A DNA stretch of 64,000 bases from contig NC_045141.1 in NCBI RefSeq assembly GCF_008831285.2, positions 15,052,106 to 15,116,105 on the forward strand, read 5' to 3'. The position numbers and the translations under genes are program-made. This document shows, in pieces, positions 11,962 to 22,244 of this stretch. Source of the DNA: Nymphaea colorata (taxonomy: Eukaryota > Streptophyta > Magnoliopsida > Nymphaeales > Nymphaeaceae). Positions within the stretch are counted from its first letter, which is position 1. Each line of letters opens with the position of its first letter. The notes under the pieces are model-generated. The model made no database searches. It was not told where the DNA came from and saw only the letters and a program-made list of their open reading frames with translations.

Positions 11962-14900
11962 TTAACCAGAGTATGACACAAATTTTGCTATGTCATGAAG
12001 GCCAGCCTCCTCGTAGCACTTTGCTATTTTCTCCTGACTTTCGGGCCATGTGCCATCAGTAGAGGCTAAATCCAACAAAAATGCGGCTTGGTCCAGTGCC
12101 ACCTGCAAGTGCTTGACATAAGTTATACGGAAAATAACCAACTATACCATGAGAACCACAACATTCTGCATTCACAAAGAACAAGGCAGAAATGCTAAAA
12201 TGAACAAGTGATGCAGAAGAATGCACTCAAGAGCCAGGACTGTGCAATTAAGAAATCGATTACCCATTGTTGGTTTGACTAGACCAATCACAATGAAAAG
12301 TTTTTTAAGAATGCCAACAAAAGTTCAACCAATCTCTTTCAATTTGTGAGCAGAATATATTGCAAAAAGATACAGTATCCAAGATAAAAAGGGGTGTGAT
12401 AATGTTTCTGTGTCTTCACTATTATCAGTGCTTTGATGTCTCAAAGGAAGACAGAAAATTTGGATTATGGGCCTTTTGGGTACATGTAGGTTTTATAAAC
12501 ATCACCATGTTCTATTAGTCTGGGAATACAACTGAAAAGGCCAGACAACAATAGCAACGACAAAGACGCACCTGCTCAAGGGCCTTTCCTTTTTTCAGAT
12601 CTTCATGCCTCCCTTCATCTGATACCTTCTCCTTTATGTACTCAATCTGTTCATCTTCCCATTGTGCAATGCTGGCAACATTCTAAAGTAGACAAGATTA
12701 CCTTCAGAAATTGAACAAACAGGAAAAACTTGACATACTGACTTCTCATACCTCATATCTGTCGCCGAGTGTCCACCAAGGGGACTTCAAAGCTACTCTA
12801 GCTGCATCTTTAGCTTCCAGAACACGCCCAACCCTATGACCGATATCAATGGAAATAAGTGCAAGCCCAAACCTCCAAAGCAAAAACAGTTTAGTCATAT
12901 ACAAATGACGAAATATAACAAAAAATTATACTTCTACAGACTTCAGCAATATCTCTGCATAGAAGACAAAAGGCCGAGCAAATCCAGGAAAATGCTCCTT
13001 CCTTGTATAGAACTCTCCCGTTACCAGAGCAGAAACCTTCAATAATGACAAGTAGATCATGATACAGATTTTCAAGAACTAGAGAAACTTGAAGCTTACT
13101 CATCCAATCTCCACATGTAAAGTATCATACTTGGTCTCCTTTCTCCAAATGACCAGCTGCTTTCCGCTCCAAAATATCTGGAAATAGGCCAACCTGCAAT
13201 ACATGTGAAAAGGGTCAAAATATAAGTGCATAACCATCTTATGAAAAGATAAACTATGCCCACACCTTTTTTAACAGATATGCATCAACATTTCCAGTCT
13301 GTGACTCTGCAAAATCACCCTTCTTGTGGAGTTCGATACCAGATTTGGCTGAAAGATTGAAAAGCTCAGAATTACATTCATGATCATCTTTAGCATCTTC
13401 CTCTACAAGGATTCGATGGATAAACTGGTCCACCTGAAAGAAACATGATAGATCAAGAGATTCTCATATCTCCTAAGTTCTAAAAGTTCTGGCAAGAAAA
13501 GGAAACAGCGCTGATAAAATTCACATGTTAAAACAGCAACGAGATATGCATTCAACTAAATACTCACACTTTTAGCTAAAAGACGCACACCATACTTGTG
13601 GACTTCCACAACTGGCATCTCCATTCTGTAACCAGCATATCAATTGCATAAAAAAGATGCATACTCATTTTGTCCATAACAAAGTCTAGTGCCATATGAG
13701 ACCTACTCTGGGGGTGCCGTAGGCCATCTCAACAATGCAGTCAGAGCACCTGTCGAGAGGAAGTATTGAGCACTATGATTGTAGACTTAGTGAACGGAAA
13801 TATCTGAAGTAATTTGGTATCCAAATTCCAAAACCTGAACCATTTTCGGATAGAGGTATTGCAAGTGGAATCAACCCTCTTCGATTACTTGGAGCGACAA
13901 TTGTCTCCCCTGCAACCCAGAGAAACATATGTCAAATAAAAAAATTACAGGAACAAGTAAAATGAACTTTCTAGGTTTAACAAGATTATTTTGACTGAAT
14001 CAGAATCACCTAAACTGTAGACTTACACATTGTGGTAACAATTACTGGAAGAATGGAATCAGCTTTCTAGGTTTAACATGATTATTATGACAAACACATA
14101 AATGGTGGGCTTACATATTGTGGCATTGACCTGGACATCAGAAACCCAATTTCGAATTACCCTTCTCAGTCTCCGATTTCTAGTTTTTAGAGTTTCGGGA
14201 TCTCCAAAATTTTTGGTTCCAATGGATTGTCCTCCATTTGCTTATTTTAATAATCAGGAATCCATCATTGAGTCCGATGTTAGGATCTGACGTGCAAGGT
14301 ACTCCAGCCTTAAAGGAACATCTCATGAGATGGCCAACAATGACGATTAACTATTTGAAAACGAAATAACTGAAGAAGTATGAGAGACTGAACTGAAGAA
14401 GAAAATATGAAAATTACACCCCAAGGATTAGCTAAAAATATGGAAGAACCAGTTCGCTAGATGCAATGCGGCTCTAAAAAGGTGACGACGCTCACTCTAT
14501 AGCCAACAAAATGAACAGAATCACAATCGACACCTTTTGCATTCCCCTTCATCACACTCAATGAAGATACATGTACCAGCAGATACACCAACAAAACATA
14601 AGCAGCTAAATCCCTTCAAGCTGCCCAAATTTTCATTACGAAACTTATTATGAGATTCGAAAACCATCCAACAAGTTCACCAGAACGGATACCTCTTGCT
14701 TGAAGCATATTTAACAAGCACTGGAGATGCTCAGGTGGACGAAAGGCGGCAACTTCTTTGACAAAAGACACATGGTCTACGATACCATCCATGCAACCAT
14801 AGAGAAAGAAAAAAGTTAACAGGAAAGTAGTTGTATCAAAATCCAGCTAAATTTGACATACCCACATCAAAATCCATAGCCTACAGATGCCAGAAACAGA

Positions 14901-15107
14901 GACCTCCATTTTCACAAGTGGAGGCTAAGTCTCGAGCAACTGCCCGTCAAATTTTAACACGGCCATTGAAAAGGCTCGAAAATAGCTGGAATCGAGATGT
15001 TGGTCATTACCAAAGGAGGACGAAGAGGAGAAGGAGGCTCGAACAGCGCGGAGACGGAGGGAAGGGAAGGACGACACAAGAGAGGAGCCGCACGCTACCA
15101 ATCCCAT
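11962..15107 (-). CDS. PAB: Plastid-targeted PAB-like protein (11 exons)
   Basis: Spliced model, minus strand: 15107-15011, 14776-14693, 13909-13835, 13749-13707, 13625-13568, 13433-13266, 13193-13131, 13036-12942, 12833-12752, 12682-12572, 12102-11962. All junctions are GT-AG and in frame, giving 338 residues. The N-terminus (MGLVACGSSLVSS, rich in Ser and Arg to about residue 31) looks like a chloroplast transit peptide. Conserved blocks follow: GLIPLAIPLSENGSG, LLRWPTAPPEMEMPVVEV, SVDQFIHRILVEEDA, VSALVTGEFYTRKEHFPGF, KSPWWTLGDRYENVASIAQW and CYEEAGLHDIAKFV. I believe this is the family of PAB (Arabidopsis At4g34090), which helps assemble the CF1 part of chloroplast ATP synthase. The name is from memory and supported by the CBSX and PGDH neighbours. 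Exon 8 has an alternative donor 10 bases on that leads to a stop. Gene call strong, name moderate. Confidence 0.72.
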
Positions 15108-15840
15108 CTGCTTCTGCTGCTCGCCCCTTCACAAACGCCTGTTGTCACGATTCAACTACTACTAAACAGGACATCGATGGCTAAAGAACGCACGGCCTCG
15201 TTTTCTCGCGCGTCGCCCTCCTGTAGTCCTCCTGTTTGGCCTTTTGTTTCATCATCGTATCCAAATCATCCTCCGGATGGACGGGTAGAATGGCATCCTG
15301 CTCTCTGATGGGCGGATGCGATCTGCTCTTTCTTTATTAAAAAAAAAAAACTTTTTGGATATGGATCCTCTTCACGCTTTTTTGAGTCGAGCCAAATGAT
15401 GCAACGGATAAAGGGTCTTAGTTTTTCCAATTCTTAAAACAAGTTAAAACATTGCCATTTTTTAAATTCATAAGTATGTGATGATATGTGCCAACCGCAT
15501 CCATTGGTGAGCACACCGATACAGCACCACCAACATTTTTAACAACTTTGTCAAGGAGTTCCAATGTGAAACGACTGCAACCTTTAGAGTCTAATAAAGA
15601 TCTGGGTCCGGAAAAGAGAGATCCAAGTAAGTATGGGATGGACAATCTGATTAGAAATGGCCCATATATATAATTCAAGAGATTTTATACCAAATCTAGT
15701 TCTGTCTCGCGTTAGAATGAAGAACACGCACTTTTCAAGTGATAAAAGAAGTGAAGCGATTCTAAATCTCTAATTGATTTGTGTGTGTCGCCAACATCGC
15801 TGATGTAACTGTTTAGAAAAGTTAACAGATGTTTATTAGA

Positions 15841-15881
<41 letters not shown>

Positions 15882-15905
15882 GAGAGAGAGAGAGAGAGAG
15901 AGAGA
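15841..15905. repeat. Compound (TA)n(GA)n microsatellite
   Basis: About 19 TA units pass directly into about 13 GA units. The same TA-to-GA compound form recurs at 38793-38888. Confidence 0.95.
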
Positions 15906-16515
15906 TGGGTAGCTGTGATTTTAGGAACATACACCCAAGTGTAATCCGCCATTGCACAAGCTCTCATAGTCCATGCAGCCTTAAACAATGAACACCATTT
16001 TATGTACATTTCTTGCTTGTCGATGGCCGTATGTGGATCGCCTGTACCATTTTGCTTAACGATAGAGAAAAATTAAGTCATGTTGGTATCTTAGATGAAC
16101 TGGGTCGAATCTTCCTATTTCCTACTCTTTTATCTAAAGAAATAACTTAAAAGCAAGAAAATTTTCAGGTTTACATACTGTTTCTCCCGCAGGCGACATG
16201 AAGCGTATCGGCTGACAAGGGCCCAAGCGCCAAGTATGATAATATTAGTCCCTTGTGGGTATGTCAATCTGTATCCTAAGTTTTGTCATGTTGTTCCTTT
16301 AATTCAACCACAGTTACACTTAGTTTTAACAATGGAGATAGGACGGTAGACATTAAGTTTTAAATATAGCAGCAAACTTGTTCTTTTCAATAGTATAAAA
16401 TACCATTTACTATATTTACAAGTTAATCTCTGCCGTCCCAAGTTTCGAATCCATCGGCTAAATGATTCCCATCAAGGCCTATAGATACCTGCTTTCCTAT
16501 ATATAGAGATAAAGA

Positions 16516-16540
16516 AAGAGAGAGAGAGAGAGAGAGAGAG
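16516..16540. repeat. (GA)n microsatellite
   Basis: About 12 AG/GA units, preceded by interrupted GA-rich sequence. It lies in the 3' flank of the RING gene. Confidence 0.9.
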
Positions 16541-16877
16541 GGAGATCAAAAGTGATCATACTAAGCTTTCTGGAGAGCTTGCTTAAGAAAGAAGAATCTT
16601 ATCAAAAGGACAATGAGAAAGAAGAATATCATCAAAAGAACAATGAAAAAGAATTTGATCTTATTCATAGACTGGATCAAAGAGAGCGTGCAAAACCTAC
16701 ATGGGCTCAGCAGATCTGCAGGTCTCTGTAAAAAATTACATGAGGGTGTGAAAAGTTTTGCTGTAAACAAAAGAATCATATACTTATATACGGGTTTCTT
16801 TGTGAAAGTAAAACATACAAACTCTGCAAATTCCACCTGAATGCACACGATTATACATACACACAAGGCTCATGAGA

Positions 16878-17507
16878 TCAATCGGTGGGCAACAGGAACC
16901 TGCAGAGCGGGCAGGAGTGGGCTCGTTGGAGCCACCCGATGATACACTTCTCATGGAACTCGTGGTCGCAAGGGAGGGCAACCAAGCTTCCTTCCTTGCC
17001 GAATTCTTCCTGGCAGATGACGCATACCTTCTTCGCTCCCTCACCTCCATCACCATCATCTTCTGCTGCACTCTTCCTCTTCAAGGACCGGACCGACCTC
17101 TCCGACGCCGGAACGTCCCTAGCTGGCTCGGACTCGCCCACACCCACTCCGCCGCCTCCGAGAAAGTAGTCGACGCGCTGGAGAGACCACGTGACCCGGA
17201 TGGGCTCGTCGTCCGGGCCGTCCGGCGAAGGCCTGCTGGCATGGACCAACCTCTGGATGGACGCACACATGGACGGCGCCATGCTCTGTACCTGGGCAGC
17301 GATATCGCGCAGCAGGTAGCCGCCGGAGAAGCTCTCGCCGATGTGATGCCAAATGTGATCGACGGTGTCGAAGCAGCGGAATTTCATGGAAAGGCAGTGA
17401 GTCTCCACCCCTAAAAAGAGGAACGCCCTCCTGCCATCCTGCCCTTCTGGCCTCTGCTCGTCGTACAGCTTCACCTGCAGAGTCAGTATCACTGTCCTGT
17501 CCGCCAT
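16878..17507 (-). CDS. RING-H2 zinc-finger protein, putative E3 ubiquitin ligase
   Basis: 209 residues, single exon, GC-rich. The C-terminal RING-H2 finger is complete: C162-x2-C165-x14-C180-x-H182-x2-H185-x2-C188-x10-C199-x2-C202, with a Trp (W192) in the usual E2-contact loop and a Pro after the seventh ligand. The N-terminal 115 residues (starting MADRTVILTLQVKLYDEQ) form no domain I recognise. A low-complexity linker of Gly, Ser, Glu and basic residues (about 115-160) joins the two parts. There is no transmembrane segment or signal peptide, so it differs from ATL-type RING-H2 proteins. It probably passes ubiquitin from an E2 to unknown substrates in cytosol or nucleus. The ATG at 17507 lies 58 bases below a good TATA box, which supports the start. 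Confidence 0.85.
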   Translation of the reverse strand: MADRTVILTLQVKLYDEQRPEGQDGRRAFLFLGVETHCLSMKFRCFDTVDHIWHHIGESFSGGYLLRDIAAQVQSMAPSMCASIQRLVHASRPSPDGPDDEPIRVTWSLQRVDYFLGGGGVGVGESEPARDVPASERSVRSLKRKSAAEDDGDGGEGAKKVCVICQEEFGKEGSLVALPCDHEFHEKCIIGWLQRAHSCPLCRFLLPTD

Positions 17508-17564
17508 TGCTCTTCTCCTTCTTCGTCTCCCTCAGACTACACTCCTTTAGGCAACCCCTTCTTC

Positions 17565-17575
17565 ATTTATATATA
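17565..17575 (-). promoter_or_regulatory. TATA box for RING-H2 gene
   Basis: On the minus strand this reads TATATATAAAT, about 60 bases before the ATG at 17507. A CT-rich leader lies between. Position and sequence are both typical. Confidence 0.6.
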
Positions 17576-20500
17576 CCTGAGTCAAGAAGCCAAGTGGGTA
17601 CGATTTGGATCCAGATGTGCATACAGATCTGAGTTTGTTCGAGGATTCTTGCCAATTTGGGAACCCATTAGGCTAATGACGTTGGTTGAAGTTAAAGAAG
17701 AATGGCTCAGATGGGATCGTTTCCATTTTTGTGTCACTCTAAATCTTAACAAACAAGTTGGGAGGTTCAAAATTCAAAATATATGCGCCTTCATCCACTA
17801 ACTAGGACTCTTGAGTGCAGGTGTTTGAATTGTTATCCCAGTTAAATTGGGAGCCACGCTTTAGAAGATTAATCTTTACCTATTCCGTTGTTTGAGAATG
17901 GAGATAGATTCAGAATTCAGTAATACAGATCCCGATTGATCATTGAATTCTTTGATATGGATGGAACCTGATGACAGTTGCGTTTCGTGAAACTGCCAAA
18001 GGTTCGTCTGAATCGAAAAAGATGGTACCAATAATCTAATTTTTTCTCTTTCTCATAAAAGTCTAGAAGCTCAGAGTTTTCTATATACACAAAGGAAACG
18101 ACAGTAATTTTTTCGTGGATAAATCCTTTATTTATTTCATAAGTTAATTATGATAGTCGATAGAGATCAACCAGACAGCTCTATCTCAATCGATCGCCAT
18201 CTTAATCATACGTTCTGCCTGACCTTTCTAAATATCTTTCCTCATCCGTCTGTTAGTAGATACAAAAAATGTGTTTTTCTCGAAAAAATGAGTATAAAAT
18301 GGGAGAAATATGTCATCGATGTAAAGTAAAAAAGGCTGTTATTTTAACAAACACCAAAATGAAAAAACACAAACAAATATGTTCTTTTTCACATTTTTCT
18401 CTTTTTTGTTTGAGACAGTTTTTCACTTTTTTAATACCAAACTATTTGTTTTCATTTTCTAATTTTTATTCGTTGTTTATCTACGTTTTTTTTTTTATCT
18501 CTGTGTTATTAGTTTCTTAACTATCCCTCATTTTTAGGAGTTTTTAATTTTTTTTAAAAGATATCCTCTCCCCCCTTGTATTGTGAAAAATCTTCCCGGT
18601 TAAAACATGAAAACATTTTTTTTGTGACTATACTTTGATTTAGAAATCGTAAATTCATTGATATTAAGTGGCAATCTTGTATTTTTTTTACGAACACTAA
18701 GAATCACTAACCCAAGTCTTTGATGTGAGAGTTCCATGTAATTTTGAATAATTTTCATGTAATTTTTGATGAGCTGGTGTACGTAGTGAGTCACACCAGC
18801 TCCCATGTATCTTTGCCACAATTGTACTGAGCTGGTCCGTGTCATCAAAAGTATTTACTGACGAAAATCCAATGTTATTTGTATTTTTTTTAATTTTTCC
18901 ATTATTTAGATCGATTTAAAACATTTTAATTTATTTTTAAATTTTAAAAATGTAAAATAAGGCCATACATGCCAACACGCTGTATTGGTTATGAAACCGA
19001 CATGCCGCCACTGAGATACACCGGCAATTCCATGTCACTGAATCTGGCAGTCACTGCGGTTAAGTTTTGCGTCAGTAAAAGCATAGTTAATTTCTACGGA
19101 CATAAATTTTGCATCAATGAAAGGCCCTTTCATGCGTCAGTAATGACAAACTAGAAGGGTTCAAATTGGGGAAGTAAGCAAAATAGTGCAACACTAGAGA
19201 AAATAATAATTGAAACAAATTTTTTATAATTTGTATTAAAGAAAAAAAAAACTGTAATTCTACATTGTGATCATATTTCACTCTTTCACCACTACAAATA
19301 CAAATTACATTGCATCAAGAATACAATATCTCCATTTCTTAGAAACTACGACTGAAAAATGCACTGAGAAATGATATTTAGTGTGCGAAAGATGCATAAT
19401 CTTAATCCTCTCAGTGCTAGATTGATGGAATATAATCAGAACTATAGCGACAAAAATCGTTTGTACATTTTAAACTGCGAAGTTGTTTGTTTGCTTTTTT
19501 TTTTGGAGAAAAATTTATGTAAATTGGTAAAAATATTTAAAAAATCATAAAAATAAAATACAAAAAAATGCAGTAACAGAAATATGGAAAAATGCCAAAA
19601 ATACAAAAAAAAACTGTTTTTTTTTCTTCTTCTTTTTTTGAGTTTCTGTTGTTTTTCTCATCTTTACAAAAAGGCAGGTCTTTTTTTCTAGTTTTGTGTG
19701 GTGAGACAGTATAAGATGAGTGTTTTTTTTTTCTCGAAAAAGCACGTTTCCTATGACTATAATCAGGACATCTGTGGATTCAATTCTTTGTAGAAAAAGA
19801 CAGATACCATATTGCTTCTAACGTGGCAGTTGCCAATATTACGTTATCAAACTACAAAAACCACTGCAAGAAATTTAATTGGAATAATTTAACTATAATA
19901 AAACTCGAGACCAGCGCATTCATGACGTGTTCATCAACCAAAAGTAAGCTTCCATCCAAAAAAGGAAAGATTAACACATTTAAATCAGATTGTCTCCCTC
20001 CTTTGAGATGAAAAATGAGGTTTCAGAAAATAAACCAATCTCAAATTTTGGACCTGTCATTTTCATGATCTTAAAATTGAAATGAAGAGAAAAATTGACG
20101 GTGGTATTAAAAAGAAGGTATATTCTCTCTTAACCAAACAAAGTAAAAAGTAAAAGCAACCTCGAACCCTCGGACAATTAAGGTAAAGTGGGGGAGGGAG
20201 TTTCAGGACAATTAAGGTAAAGTGGGGGAGGGGGTTTCAGTGTGGAATCCACTCGAAATTAACTTGTTACATAAATAGTCCCCAGAAGTGTAATGTATTA
20301 GGCGCCAAGGCGGTTCACTCTAAAGATGTCTATGTTAAGAAATTCATGGTTGCTGGTAGAAACCAATGCTACTTTTTTGGACCATAAAAGATCTCGGAGT
20401 GTGCTCCGGGAATCCTAAGGAAGAACCAAGAGGGGGAAGGGGAAGAGCTACGGCCTCTCTTTCAATCCGGTGGAGAAGTAACTAACTACATAAATTTGAT

Positions 20501-20765
20501 ATGAGAATCCACAATGAGGCCGAGGTTCTACATATTAGTGAATGAGATTAAATTCTTCAAAGCAACTTGCAGATCTACCATTTAACTACACTCTAAAATA
20601 GTATCTATTCAACTGGACTTTTGCATTGATTCTGTTCCATTTTCTTCATCTTGACTACAAAAACTCATGTAGGAAGATTTTTTTGCTCGAATTGTGCAGA
20701 GTTTGTTCCTAAATTGGATTTTATGGATGTATTTATGCAGATATTTTGTTAGAAGAAATGTAGAT
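17576..20765. other. Intergenic, no gene recognised
   Basis: About 3.2 kb of AT-rich spacer with many poly-T and poly-A tracts (for example 18270-18560 and 19490-19740). Short open frames are dominated by these tracts. The one distinct structure is the duplicated 34-mer at 20172-20239. Confidence 0.5.
20172..20239. repeat. Two tandem copies of a 34-bp unit
   Basis: The unit GGACAATTAAGGTAAAGTGG (first 20 bases) plus a G-rich end is repeated with a 34-bp period and one mismatch. The near identity indicates a recent duplication. Confidence 0.85.
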
Positions 20766-20990
20766 AGCCTCAAGAGGGCATAGGGTAGCTGGTTGGGTTA
20801 AAGGATTGTATAAAAGCAGGTCTCTAGTTTGATTCTTGTGTCTTAAGATAGTAGGGCGTAACATCTAAGCTGAATGGTGCACCGTTGCTATCACTGACAC
20901 TGATGCAGCCTAAGACCCCGAAGGCAAGGGGAATGGAAGGGCCTTCAAGCTTTGTTTCAGGTGGTGGGATGAACCTTTCGCTCACCCGAA
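20766..20990 (+). mobile_element. SINE-like element, tRNA-related head
   Basis: About 225 bp. Near the left end TAGCTGGTTGG resembles a pol III A box and, about 45 bases on, AGTTTGATTCTT resembles a B box, as in tRNA-derived SINEs. The body contains AAGACCCCGAAGGCAAGG and ends CGCTCACCC followed by an A-rich tail. Short imperfect direct repeats (AAATGTAGAT and AAATGTAAAT) flank it. Relatives occur at 765, 21182, 36318, 42415 and 50955, and on the minus strand at 26488 and 48948. Confidence 0.55.
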
Positions 20991-21038
20991 AAAATGTAAA
21001 TGATTTTAAGAAAAAAAAAAATCATGTACTTCAAATGC

Positions 21039-21180
21039 CTCTTTGTTTGTTGTAAATGGATGATCTAATTATAATAGTGATACCTATGATACAAACTTAA
21101 AAAATGCCCCCCTCTTTGTTTGTTGTAAATGGATGATCTAATCATAATAGTGATACCAGTGATATCAACTAAAAAATGCC
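21039..21180. repeat. Two tandem copies of a roughly 71-bp unit
   Basis: CTCTTTGTTTGTTGTAAATG and the following GGATGATCTAATYATAATAG occur twice about 71 bases apart, each ending in AAAAAATGCC. The second copy's end served as the target of the SINE-like insertion that follows. Confidence 0.8.
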
Positions 21181-21181
21181 T

Positions 21182-21337
21182 CTATGAGCATAGAGTAGCT
21201 GGTCGAGCTAATGGCACGTAAAAAGTCAATATGTTTCACCCTAATTAATGGGTGCCCTATTCCCCACCCAAGTCTCAAAACAGTCTTGAACCCTAGAACA
21301 GGGAAAGGGGAAGGTTTCGACCTCTCATTGAACTGCG
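21182..21337 (+). mobile_element. SINE-like insertion with 15-bp target-site duplication
   Basis: A 156-bp insert is flanked by perfect direct repeats AACTAAAAAATGCCT at 21167-21181 and 21338-21352. The left part (GCATAGAGTAGCTGGTCGAG) matches the head of the element at 20766, which reads GCATAGGGTAGCTGGTTGGG. The middle ACCCTAATTAATGGGTGCCC matches the copies at 36318 and 50955. The long duplication and tRNA-like head indicate retroposition by target-primed reverse transcription. It is the best-bounded copy of the family here. Confidence 0.72.
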
Positions 21338-21598
21338 AACTAAAAAATGCCTTATAACATGTCCACATGGTCCAATTTCATTATTTAAAAAAAATGTAAA
21401 AATGTTGAGATCAAAACTGCAAAGCCCAATTAGTCGATTCCCCTTTAGCTGTTGGGAGAAAGAACCAAAATCTTCTCTCTTCATATAAACTGCATTGTGA
21501 TAGTAGCTAAATGAGATTTGTATACACTCCTCTAACAATCCTTCTTCCTTTTCCTGTTTGGAATTGTGGGTCAGTGTCCTTAAAAATGCTTGTATTGA

Positions 21599-22012
21599 TC
21601 ATACCAAATAAGAGATTGAGGCAACAACCAGGCCCTTGGAGAATGACCTGATATTCCAATAGATCATTCCCTCAGTATCAGGAAACAATGACAAGGAAGC
21701 TGATATGAAGCTCACAACAGTGAACCCTGTGCAGGCCAGCAACCCCCATGAAGCATAGCATCTGCACCTCATTACTCTCTGTGAATCAACAAAGAAAAAA
21801 CTCAGCAAGATGATCACCGAACCGATCAGTGAGATTGAGTTCGAGGCTAAGAAGATCGGCGGCCCGAGTTTGCAATCATGCTGCCATGGAGGACTCAGGA
21901 AACCATTGATGCCAACCACAACATTGAAGATTGTCAGGGGAAGGAGCAATGGAACAGTGATTTCATCTCTTGGCTTTTCTCTGCGGCCGTCAGCCAATTC
22001 TACATCCTCCAT
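21599..22012 (-). CDS. Small membrane protein, function unknown
   Basis: 137 residues from the ATG at 22012. A charged N-terminus (MEDVELADGRREKPRDE) precedes three clear hydrophobic segments at roughly 19-38, 52-74 and 87-108; a fourth, weaker one is near 125-137. The pattern looks like a small four-helix membrane protein. I do not recognise the family. The ending is doubtful: the last codons read SYLV-stop at a TTG|GTATG that could be a splice donor, so an exon further left may be missing. A TATA-like sequence lies about 225 bases upstream. The composition is coding-like and the ORF is the only sizeable one nearby, but it could be a relic. Confidence 0.5.
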   Translation of the reverse strand: MEDVELADGRREKPRDEITVPLLLPLTIFNVVVGINGFLSPPWQHDCKLGPPIFLASNSISLIGSVIILLSFFFVDSQRVMRCRCYASWGLLACTGFTVVSFISASLSLFPDTEGMIYWNIRSFSKGLVVASISYLV

Positions 22013-22236
22013 TTGGTCTCTCCTCTCCTTAAATTCAGTCAGAATTTTGGGTGATGAAACCGCTAACGTTCATTGTGGTTATTGTTAACCAGTTCCATGA
22101 AATGTGATTTGGTCCAAAGGCAGAGAATATTCTGCGCTAGCTAGGAAGAAGGCCATAAATTTCTAACAGAACTTTATCCCCAAGTTTAGCAGGAAACTGA
22201 AGAGGATAGAGAACGAGAAAAAAGTGGAGGATGTGT

Positions 22237-22244
22237 GTATATAG
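22237..22244 (-). promoter_or_regulatory. Possible TATA box for membrane-protein gene
   Basis: CTATATAC on the minus strand, about 225 bases before the ATG at 22012. Motif match only. Confidence 0.25.

Larger units (their letters stand above)
15108..16877. other. Intergenic between PAB-like and RING genes
   Basis: The first 250 bases are the 5' flank of the PAB-like gene. The rest is AT-rich with the compound microsatellite at 15841-15905 and a GA run at 16516-16540. The GC content rises only close to each gene. No further exon was recognised. Confidence 0.45.

Noticed and set aside
12836-12932. Alternative PAB exon 8-9 junction adding the residues FGLALISIDIGH
   Set aside because: With the GTATAA donor the phase leads to a stop; the donor 10 bases earlier and acceptor at 12834 give the conserved K-VGRVLEAKDAAR join.
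16872-17414. 180-codon plus-strand frame opposite the RING gene
   Set aside because: Antisense shadow; the minus strand has a complete RING-H2 finger and a TATA box.
20785-20850. tRNA gene candidate from A/B-box-like motifs
   Set aside because: No cloverleaf could be drawn; the boxes belong to the SINE-like element.
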